From Paracoccaceae bacterium (lineage in GTDB: Bacteria; Pseudomonadota; Alphaproteobacteria; Rhodobacterales; Rhodobacteraceae): a DNA stretch of 5,581 nucleotides. The stretch spans positions 1-5,581 of the forward strand of contig JAOUMG010000165.1 of NCBI GenBank assembly GCA_029881635.1. The letters run 5' to 3'. Both the position numbers and the translations under genes were made by a program. The stretch's first letter is position 1. Every line of letters starts with the position of its first letter. Below the pieces are notes generated by a model. It did not search any database and was not told the origin of the DNA. It saw nothing but the letters and a program-made list of their open reading frames with translations. This document shows, piece by piece, positions 1 through 5,227 of the stretch.

Positions 1-302
1 ACAAGACGCGTGATCTTTTTGCCGCCGCCTTCCCGGAAATCGGGCGGCCCGAAATTGCCTCCGCGTGGGCCGGAATGATCGATACAATGCCTGATGTAGT
101 GCCGGTAATAGATCACGCTGCGGCGTTGCCGGGCCTAACCATTGCGACGGGCCTGTCCGGGCACGGATTTGGTATTGGTCCTGGTGTCGGGCGGGTTGTC
201 GCCGATCTGGTGATGGGCCATCCCGTCAGCCATGATCTGTCGCGGTTTCGACTGTCGCGTTTCAGCGACGGCTCACCGATCCGGCTGGGTCCGTCGCTAT
301 AA
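1..302 (+). CDS. FAD-dependent oxidoreductase (DAO family), C-terminal fragment
   Basis: This is the 3' end of a gene cut by the window edge. Complete codons begin at base 3 and give 99 residues before the TAA at 300-302. Two motifs typical of the C-terminal FAD-binding part of D-amino-acid oxidase/glycine oxidase-like (DAO) proteins are visible. One is a W-x-G-x-I-D-x-x-P-D-x-x-P-V-I segment at about fragment residues 22-36. The other is a glycine-rich S-G-H-G-F-G-I-G-P-G-V-G-R stretch at about residues 52-64, followed by a helix. Such enzymes oxidise amines or amino acids to imines using FAD. The exact substrate cannot be read from this fragment, and the Rossmann N-terminus lies outside the window. 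It converges on the polyamine oxidase gene across 49 bases in which I see no convincing terminator. A link to polyamine metabolism is only suggested by position. Confidence 0.8.
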   Translation, partial: KTRDLFAAAFPEIGRPEIASAWAGMIDTMPDVVPVIDHAAALPGLTIATGLSGHGFGIGPGVGRVVADLVMGHPVSHDLSRFRLSRFSDGSPIRLGPSL

Positions 303-351
303 GGGACGGCAAAGCCACGACCATTCTGACAGCAGAGCCCGGTCTTCAGGG

Positions 352-1653
352 TCAGAGTTTGTCGCGCATGGAATACCAGAGCATCCCAGCCACCAGCAAC
401 GGCCATCTGAGGGCTACGCCACCAGGAAAGCGGGGGGTCGGGACAGAAGCCAGCATATCGAATCGTTCGGCTTGCCCGGCAATAGCCTCGGCGGCGAGTT
501 TGCCGGCCATGGTGGCCATTGCCACGCCGTGCCCGGAATAGCCGGATGCGGACAGGATGTTGCCCGACAAGCGTTCGAAATGCGGCATGCGGTTCATGGT
601 TATCGCCAGCGTACCGCCCCATGCATGGGTGATCTTGGTATCCTTTAGCTGGGGATAAATCTCCAGCATCGGCTTGCGCACGAGGGCGGCGATGTCTTTG
701 GAAAAGCGGTAGCCATAGCTTTCGGCACCGCCGAACAGCAGGCGGTGATCCTCGGAAAAGCGGAAATAGTTGACGACGAATTTGGTATCGGCCACCGCGT
801 GGTTGTTCCGTATCAGGTTTTCCTGGGCCTCCGGCGTCATCGGTTCGGTCGCGACGATATAATTGTTGATCGGCATGACACGCGCAGCGACGCGCGGTTC
901 CAGCCCGCCAAGATAACCGTTGCAGGCGACGACCACGTGGCGCGCTGTGATCTTGGCCTTTTCGGTGGAAACGATTGCGGGATCGCCCCTGGCTATATTC
1001 GTTACCTTGGAACATTCGTGGATGCGTACACCTTTGGCCGCTGCCGCCTGCGCCAGACCAAAGGCATAACGAAGCGGGTGAAGGTGCCCGCCACCCATAT
1101 CAATATCGCCCCCGTAATAGGCGGGCGACCCGACCATGTGGCGCATTTCTTCCCGATCAAAGACATGGATCTGTCTGTAATCATAGTCGCGTTCGAGTTT
1201 TTCGGCATAGGCCCGGACATGCGGCAAGAACCGCGCCCTGTGGCAGGCGTGAATGATACCGGGGGTAAAGTCGGAATCGCGCGCATAAATGCCTGACAAG
1301 GTACGGGTCAGCGCCACGGATTCGCGGGCCAAATGCCAAAGAGCATGCGCCCTCGTCTGGCCTACCAGAGATTCCAGTTCGTCCTGATCAAGCCGCAGCC
1401 CGGTTCCCACCTGCCCGCCATTGCGGCCTGACGCCCCCCATCCGACACGGTGGGCGTCAAGCAAGATGACATCATAGCCGCGATCCGCCAGATGCAGGGC
1501 CGCAGACAGCCCGGTAAAACCGGCGCCGACAATGCAGACGTCGCATTTTTGAGCCCCCACCGCCTCCAGATGCCTGACCGGCGCCTCAGCGCTGTCGGCG
1601 TACCAGGAGGCGGGATATTTTCCGATCTGGTCGTTGGCGGTGAGGATATCCAT
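352..1653 (-). CDS. puuB: Gamma-glutamylputrescine oxidase-like FAD oxidoreductase (PuuB/PauB family)
   Basis: This 433-residue protein is close to the length of E. coli PuuB (about 426). PuuB-type enzymes oxidise the free amine of gamma-glutamylputrescine to an aldehyde using FAD and O2, releasing ammonia and peroxide in the cytoplasm. An N-terminal Rossmann dinucleotide fold is clear: CDVCIVGAGFTGLS, with G43, G45 and G48. It is followed by the family signature G-A-S-G-R-N-G-G-Q at 73-81. The acidic residue ending beta-2 is D66, where PuuB has Glu. A C-terminal FAD motif G-Y-S-G-H-G-V lies at 371-377, and the tail at about 408-433 (F-P-G-G then R-W-P-L-L) is also typical. No signal peptide is seen. 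The ATG is four bases after the aminotransferase stop, indicating an operon and probably translational coupling. No PuuA-type glutamylpolyamine synthetase is in the window, so the substrate could be a free polyamine or a glutamylated one. Family assignment is strong and the exact substrate is inferred. Confidence 0.85.
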   Translation of the reverse strand: MDILTANDQIGKYPASWYADSAEAPVRHLEAVGAQKCDVCIVGAGFTGLSAALHLADRGYDVILLDAHRVGWGASGRNGGQVGTGLRLDQDELESLVGQTRAHALWHLARESVALTRTLSGIYARDSDFTPGIIHACHRARFLPHVRAYAEKLERDYDYRQIHVFDREEMRHMVGSPAYYGGDIDMGGGHLHPLRYAFGLAQAAAAKGVRIHECSKVTNIARGDPAIVSTEKAKITARHVVVACNGYLGGLEPRVAARVMPINNYIVATEPMTPEAQENLIRNNHAVADTKFVVNYFRFSEDHRLLFGGAESYGYRFSKDIAALVRKPMLEIYPQLKDTKITHAWGGTLAITMNRMPHFERLSGNILSASGYSGHGVAMATMAGKLAAEAIAGQAERFDMLASVPTPRFPGGVALRWPLLVAGMLWYSMRDKL

Positions 1654-1657
1654 TCCG

Positions 1658-3055
1658 TCAGGCGGCCGTCAGTAATCCGTCAGCCTTCAGCGAGGCGTAG
1701 GTTTCATCGAGCGATTTGGTCGCGCGTTTGATGAACACGTCAATCTCCTCGGGCTTGATCACCAGCGGTGGCGAGATGATCATCCGGTCGCCAACATGGC
1801 GCATCACCAGATTGTTGGCAAAGCAACGTTCGCGGCAGCGGTAGCCAACGGTTCCAGCCTCGGACGCAAAGGCGGCACGGGTTTTCTTGTCCGGGGTCAT
1901 CGCGATGGAACCCATGAGACCGACCAGAACCGCCTCGCCCACCAGAGGATGATCTTCCAGCGCTTTCCAGCGTTCATACAGGTAGGGGTGGGCCACGTTG
2001 CGGACGTGGTCGAGGATGCTTTCCTCTTCCATGATCTCAAGATTGCGCAGGGCGACTGCGGCCGCAACCGGATGGCCGCTATAGGTATAGCCGTGGTTAA
2101 AGTCACCAGCGCCACCAACTGTCGCGGCAATCTCGTCACAGACCACTGATCCGCCGATGGGTGCATAGCCCGAGGACAGCCCTTTGGCGATTGTCATGAT
2201 GTGCGGCTTGATCCCCAATGTATTCGATCCGAACCAGTTGCCGGTGCGGCCAAAGCCGGTGATGACTTCGTCAGCAATCAAAAGAACATTGTGTTTTTCG
2301 CAGATGCGCTGGATTTCCGGCCAATAGGTCGCTGGCGGAATGATCACGCCACCGGCGCCTTGAACAGGTTCGCCGATGAAGGCCGCGACCTTGTCGGCGC
2401 CGATACGCTCGATTTCAGTCTCAAGCGCGCGCGCACGCATCAGACCGAATTCATCGCGGTCCATGTCGCCGCCCTCGCCGTACCAATAGGGCTGGTCGAT
2501 ATGAGTGATGTCGGGGATTGGCAGGCCGCCCTGTTCCCAGATGCCAGTCATGCCGCCAAGGCTGCCGCCGCCCATAGTCGAGCCGTGATAGCCATTCTTG
2601 CGGGCAATGATCACCTTCTTTTCCGGCTTGCCCTTCACATCCCAGTACCGGCGCACGAGCCGGATATTGGTGTCATTCGCCTCTGAACCCGAACCGGCAT
2701 AAAACACATGGTTCAGATCGCCCGGTGCCAGTTCGGCAATTTTCGCGGCCAAAGCGATGGCTGGGACATGTGACGTCTGAAAGAAGGTGTTGTAGTAGCA
2801 CAGCTCTTCCATCTGCCGCGCAGCAACCTGGGCCAGATCCTTGCGGCCATAACCGAGATTTACACACCAGAGACCCGCCATCGCGTCGAGAATTTCGTTT
2901 CCCTCGCTATCGTTCAGGTAAACACCCTTGCCGCGTGTGATGATCCGCGCGCCCTTCTTGGCAAGCTCGGCATCGGCTGTGAAAGGATGCATATGATGGG
3001 CGGCGTCCAGCGCCTGAAGTTCCTTGGTGGGCATATGGTTGGTTATCTGGGTCAT
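1658..3055 (-). CDS. spuC: Putrescine/polyamine aminotransferase, class III PLP-dependent (SpuC-like)
   Basis: This 465-residue protein closely resembles Pseudomonas aeruginosa SpuC (about 456), which transfers an amino group from putrescine or another polyamine to pyruvate, giving an aminoaldehyde and alanine. Class III (omega-transaminase) features are all present. They are the D-A-M-A-G-L-W-C-V-N segment at 57-66, the cofactor phosphate loop G-S-G-S-E-A-N at 121-127 and Y-H-G-S-T at 156-160. D262 in A-D-E-V should contact the pyridine nitrogen, K291 in A-K-G should form the PLP Schiff base, and T-Y-S-G-H-P lies at 324-329. The ATG at 3055 is preferred: it is preceded by GGAAAG three bases upstream and gives the SpuC-like N-terminus. 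An in-frame TTG at 3124 would add 23 unconvincing residues. It is the first gene of an operon with the PuuB-like oxidase, with a predicted promoter and candidate operators about 130-170 bases upstream. Related omega-amine or taurine transaminases are an alternative, but the Pot-type transporter next door favours polyamines. Confidence 0.87.
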   Translation of the reverse strand: MTQITNHMPTKELQALDAAHHMHPFTADAELAKKGARIITRGKGVYLNDSEGNEILDAMAGLWCVNLGYGRKDLAQVAARQMEELCYYNTFFQTSHVPAIALAAKIAELAPGDLNHVFYAGSGSEANDTNIRLVRRYWDVKGKPEKKVIIARKNGYHGSTMGGGSLGGMTGIWEQGGLPIPDITHIDQPYWYGEGGDMDRDEFGLMRARALETEIERIGADKVAAFIGEPVQGAGGVIIPPATYWPEIQRICEKHNVLLIADEVITGFGRTGNWFGSNTLGIKPHIMTIAKGLSSGYAPIGGSVVCDEIAATVGGAGDFNHGYTYSGHPVAAAVALRNLEIMEEESILDHVRNVAHPYLYERWKALEDHPLVGEAVLVGLMGSIAMTPDKKTRAAFASEAGTVGYRCRERCFANNLVMRHVGDRMIISPPLVIKPEEIDVFIKRATKSLDETYASLKADGLLTAA

Positions 3056-3058
3056 GGT

Positions 3059-3064
3059 CTTTCC
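3059..3064 (-). promoter_or_regulatory. Ribosome binding site deciding the aminotransferase start
   Basis: On the minus strand GGAAAG lies three bases before the ATG at 3055. The spacing is short, but the purine run is the best candidate near any start in this frame. The upstream TTG at 3124 has no comparable motif. It supports the 465-residue form. Confidence 0.5.
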
Positions 3065-3182
3065 AATGTCTGAGGTCGGAACCGTCCCTGAATAGGCAAC
3101 TGCAAATGCCTGGGGCGGACGCAATAGGACGAACGGCTTGATCCGCGAATCTGGTCATGTTCGGGATGGGGCCATTGCGGTG

Positions 3183-3210
3183 AGAATATGATCAAAATCG
3201 CCGCTGTCAA
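3183..3210 (-). promoter_or_regulatory. Predicted sigma-70 promoter of the aminotransferase-oxidase operon
   Basis: Reading the minus strand, a perfect -35 hexamer TTGACA (3210-3205) is followed by a 16-base spacer and a -10 hexamer TATTCT (3188-3183, 4 of 6 consensus). Transcription would start near 3176, leaving a leader of about 120 bases before the ATG at 3055. A candidate operator overlaps the -10 and another lies 5 bases upstream of the -35, which is the arrangement expected of a regulated promoter. The position is inferred from sequence only. Readthrough from the regulator gene upstream is also possible because no terminator is visible between them. Confidence 0.6.
3187..3196 (-). promoter_or_regulatory. 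Candidate regulator operator (9/10 copy of TTTGATCAAA)
   Basis: The minus strand reads TTTGATCATA, one mismatch from the perfect palindrome found twice elsewhere in the window. It fills the part of the promoter spacer next to the -10 and overlaps the -10 by two bases, so a bound protein would block RNA polymerase. Its centre is 29 bp from the centre of the perfect copy at 3216-3225. Assignment to the local GntR regulator is inference. Confidence 0.45.
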
Positions 3211-3215
3211 TGGAA

Positions 3216-3225
3216 TTTGATCAAA
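3216..3225. promoter_or_regulatory. Candidate regulator operator (perfect TTTGATCAAA palindrome)
   Basis: This is a perfect 10-bp palindrome, part of a 12-base stretch AATTTGATCAAA (3214-3225) that recurs exactly at 3988-3999 in front of the binding-protein gene. It lies 5 bp upstream of the predicted -35 of the catabolic operon and includes the stop codon of the GntR regulator gene. Repetition at both regulated promoters and nowhere else in the window is the evidence. The identity of the bound protein is inferred from the neighbouring regulator. Confidence 0.55.
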
Positions 3226-3898
3226 CGTTGGCCGTGGCAATCGATTGCCGGACCTGTTCGATTCCCTGCCGGATGTCCTGTTCGACTGCCCGTGCTAGCG
3301 CTGCCGCATCGCCCGCATGCATGGCCGCCAGCGCCTCTTCATGTCTGTCTGGCAGGCTCGAAGTGCCGAATCGCCCGCAAACGACCCGCAGCGATGGGCC
3401 GAATCGCAGCCAAAGCGAATGAACGATCGCCAACAGGATGGGAGATTGAGCCTGTTCATAAAGGTCAAAATGAAACCGATAATTGTTCATCAGATAGCGC
3501 TGGACGTCGCCGGTGTCGATGGCACGGTTGATCTCGGAATCGATCTTCTCAAGTCGAATAATATCGCTTTTTTTCAAGCTGCTACATGCGATGCTTGCCA
3601 GGTGAGGTTCCAGTGTCAGACGTGCAAAGGCCAGTTCTTCGAGTTGTGTTAATGCGACATCGGGAACGCAGACCCGGCGGTTACCCTGAAGGGTCAGCGC
3701 CCCTTCTGCCGTCAAACGGCGAATTGCCTCTCGTACAGGGGTCATTCCGGCGTCAAGTTGGGCCGTCAAACCTTGTATGGTAACGGGCTGTCCCGGCTTC
3801 AACTGGCCAAAAAGTACCATGTCACGCAAGCGACAATAGATCACTTCATGGGTTGGGATCTTTCGGGGCAACACCCCGCCATCAATCAATTTTTCCAT
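3221..3898 (-). CDS. GntR-family transcriptional regulator, FadR/FCD subfamily
   Basis: This 225-residue protein has the usual two-domain plan. An N-terminal winged helix-turn-helix spans about residues 14-80, with the hallmark T-P-V-R-E-A-I-R-R-L recognition segment at 53-62 and a wing around 66-80. An all-helical FCD ligand-binding domain spans about 85-218. FCD domains normally hold a metal through Asp/Asn-x3-His plus two later His. Here the matching residues appear to be N139, H143, H186 and D208, so the last His is replaced by Asp. The ATG at 3898 has only a weak upstream ribosome site, suggesting modest expression. The gene sits between the catabolic operon (same strand, downstream) and the divergently transcribed transporter operon. 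A repeated TTTGATCAAA palindrome flanks it on both sides. It is therefore probably the local regulator, most likely a repressor released by a polyamine or a breakdown product. The effector is unknown. Confidence 0.85.
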   Translation of the reverse strand: MEKLIDGGVLPRKIPTHEVIYCRLRDMVLFGQLKPGQPVTIQGLTAQLDAGMTPVREAIRRLTAEGALTLQGNRRVCVPDVALTQLEELAFARLTLEPHLASIACSSLKKSDIIRLEKIDSEINRAIDTGDVQRYLMNNYRFHFDLYEQAQSPILLAIVHSLWLRFGPSLRVVCGRFGTSSLPDRHEEALAAMHAGDAAALARAVEQDIRQGIEQVRQSIATANV

Positions 3899-3943
3899 CC
3901 AAAATCCATCGAGACGATTGCAAGCGGGCAGATATTAGGCATC

Positions 3944-3973
3944 TTAATAGGGGGGGACCAGAAATACTATATT
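3944..3973 (+). promoter_or_regulatory. Predicted promoter of the polyamine-binding protein gene
   Basis: A -35-like TTAATA (3944-3949, 4 of 6) and a -10-like TATATT (3968-3973, 5 of 6) are separated by 18 bases. Transcription would start near 3980, giving a leader of about 98 bases. The palindrome at 3990-3999 would then lie at about +10 to +19, a classic repressor position. The spacer holds a run of seven G. The 3899-4077 region is divergent and must also serve the regulator gene, but I could not identify a convincing minus-strand promoter in it. Confidence 0.4.
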
Positions 3974-3989
3974 GATTTGAGTCTAAAAA

Positions 3990-3999
3990 TTTGATCAAA
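3990..3999. promoter_or_regulatory. Candidate regulator operator (perfect TTTGATCAAA palindrome)
   Basis: This is the second perfect copy of the palindrome, with the same AATTTGATCAAA context (3988-3999) as the site at 3214-3225. It lies in the divergent region between the GntR gene and the binding-protein gene, 78 bases before the ATG at 4078 and 91 bases before the regulator's own ATG. Binding here could control the transporter and, if the regulator's promoter is nearby, the regulator itself. Confidence 0.55.
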
Positions 4000-4064
4000 A
4001 GGGTGTAATCAGAAACGACACCACTCAAATCCAACGGTCAGACGGTGTCTGGCCGCGATCCAAC

Positions 4065-4070
4065 GGGAGA
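4065..4070 (+). promoter_or_regulatory. Ribosome binding site deciding the binding-protein start
   Basis: GGGAGA lies 7 bases before the ATG at 4078. It supports that start, or the adjacent ATG at 4081, over the in-frame GTG at 4045, which would put eleven hydrophilic residues before the signal peptide. Confidence 0.65.
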
Positions 4071-4077
4071 ACTGACA

Positions 4078-5163
4078 ATGATGAAAATGGGGATGACACT
4101 TGCAGCTGCGCTGGCGGTTGCTGCCAGCGCCGTGGGGGCCGAAGAGGTCCGTGTTTACAACTGGTCTGATTATATCGACGAAGAGCTGCTGACCAAGTTC
4201 ACGGCCGAGACGGGTATCGAACTGACCTATGACGTGTTCGATTCAAACGAACTTCTGGAAACCAAGATGTTGGCGGGATCGTCGGGTTACGATGTCGTTG
4301 TGCCGACCGGTTCCTTCTTGCAGCGGCAAATTCAGGCGGGGGCGTTCCAGAAGCTCGACCGTTCCAAGCTGCCGAACTATGGCAACCTTTGGGACGTGAT
4401 CTCAGAGCGTGTGGCAAAATACGACCCCGATAACCAATATGCGGTCAACTACATGTGGGGCACGACCGGCATTGGCGTGAACATCAACAAGGTCAAGGAA
4501 GTGCTGGGCGATGATGCGCCGGTCAATTCGCTGGCCTTGGTCTTTGATCCCGCAAATATGGAGAAACTTGCGTCTTGCGGCGTTCATATGCTGGACGCTC
4601 CGACAGAAATCATCCCTGCGGCGCTGAAGTATCTGGGTGAAGACCCGGATGCACAGGACGAAGATACCCTGATGAAAACCGAACCGGTTCTGACCGCCAT
4701 TGCGCCTTATGTTCAGAAATTCCATTCGTCTGAATACATCAATGCGCTGGCGAACGGTGACATCTGCGTTGTTTTCGGCTGGTCGGGCGATGTGCTGATT
4801 GCACGGGATCGTGCGGCAGAAGCGAATAACGGGGTCGAAATCGAATATCATATCCCCAAAGAGGGTGCGCTGATGTGGTTTGACCAATTGGCCATTCCGG
4901 TCGATGCGCCGAACCCAGATGCAGCCCATGCTTTCATCAACTTCATGCTGGATGCCGAAAACATGGCTGCAGCATCGAATTACGTGTATTACGCCAACGG
5001 CAACAAGGCGAGCCAGGAATTCCTGAACGAGGATGTGATTGGCGATACCGCGATCTATCCAGATGCAGAAACCACGGCGAACCTCTACACGACCTCGCCT
5101 TGGGATCCAAAGATCAACCGTACGGTTACGCGCCTTTGGACAAAGGTCAAATCGGGCACCTGA
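4078..5163 (+). CDS. potF: Periplasmic polyamine-binding protein of an ABC transporter (PotF/SpuD family)
   Basis: This 361-residue protein is close to E. coli PotF (370). A signal peptide (M1-A21: K3, then an Ala-rich core ending A-V-G-A) precedes a mature start at E22, so it acts in the periplasm and delivers polyamine to the membrane permease. The mature protein begins with the family motif Y-N-W-S-D-Y and ends W-T-K-V-K-S-G. By alignment from memory to PotF, the ligand pocket is W29, S30, D31, Y32, T77 (PotF S85), E177 (E185), W235 (W244), D238 (D247), W267 (F276), D269 (D278) and Y305 (Y314). C167 and C230 match the PotF disulfide pair. The F-to-W change at 267 makes spermidine binding plausible alongside or instead of putrescine. 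The ATG at 4078 has a good ribosome site. It is the first gene of the transporter operon, with a strong hairpin after it, as often seen where the binding protein must outnumber the membrane subunits. Confidence 0.93.
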   Translation: MMKMGMTLAAALAVAASAVGAEEVRVYNWSDYIDEELLTKFTAETGIELTYDVFDSNELLETKMLAGSSGYDVVVPTGSFLQRQIQAGAFQKLDRSKLPNYGNLWDVISERVAKYDPDNQYAVNYMWGTTGIGVNINKVKEVLGDDAPVNSLALVFDPANMEKLASCGVHMLDAPTEIIPAALKYLGEDPDAQDEDTLMKTEPVLTAIAPYVQKFHSSEYINALANGDICVVFGWSGDVLIARDRAAEANNGVEIEYHIPKEGALMWFDQLAIPVDAPNPDAAHAFINFMLDAENMAAASNYVYYANGNKASQEFLNEDVIGDTAIYPDAETTANLYTTSPWDPKINRTVTRLWTKVKSGT

Positions 5164-5180
5164 CCCTCTGAAATCAAATA

Positions 5181-5211
5181 GCCCGCGCCACACCCGGCGC
5201 GGGCTTTCCTT
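5181..5211 (+). terminator. Intrinsic terminator / attenuator between binding protein and ATPase genes
   Basis: A perfect 9-bp stem, GCCCGCGCC (5181-5189) paired with GGCGCGGGC (5196-5204), closes a 6-base loop and is followed by TTTCCTT. It starts 17 bases after the stop codon. The T tract is broken by two C, so partial readthrough into the ATPase gene, only 16 bases further on, is likely. This would give excess binding-protein mRNA over transporter mRNA. Confidence 0.8.
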
Positions 5212-5227
5212 ATATAATGAGGATATC

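Noticed and set aside
326..355. Inverted repeat CTGAC/GTCAG between the convergent genes as a bidirectional terminator.
   Set aside because: The arms are only five bases, 20 bases apart, with no further pairing and no T tract on either strand.
113..1015. A 300-codon minus-strand frame overlapping the PuuB-like gene and the DAO fragment.
   Set aside because: It is an out-of-frame shadow of the oxidase on the same strand, Arg-rich with no family resemblance. The 352-1653 frame has clear FAD motifs.
232..1296. Plus-strand frames of 138 codons (232-648) and 183 codons (745-1296) antisense to the oxidase gene.
   Set aside because: Both lie opposite a well-supported gene, show no domains and have no convincing ribosome sites.
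3094..3111. Small inverted repeat AGGCA/TGCCT in the aminotransferase leader as a possible terminator or riboswitch stem.
   Set aside because: It has only five base pairs with an 8-base loop and no following T tract, and no riboswitch core motifs were recognised nearby.
3056..3124. N-terminal extension of the aminotransferase from a TTG at 3124.
   Set aside because: The extra 23 residues do not resemble SpuC-family N-termini and no ribosome site precedes the TTG. The ATG at 3055 has one.
3990..3999. Reading TTTGATCAAA as an FNR/FnrL box.
   Set aside because: The FNR consensus is TTGAT-N4-ATCAA. Here the half-sites abut with no four-base spacer.
4045..4077. N-terminal extension of the binding protein from a GTG at 4045.
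   Set aside because: It would place polar residues before a normal signal peptide, and the GGGAGA ribosome site (4065-4070) lies inside it, pointing to the ATG at 4078.
5173..5178. ATCAAA half-site before the terminator as another operator copy.
   Set aside because: Only one half of the palindrome is present, at a position between genes where a repressor site has no obvious role.
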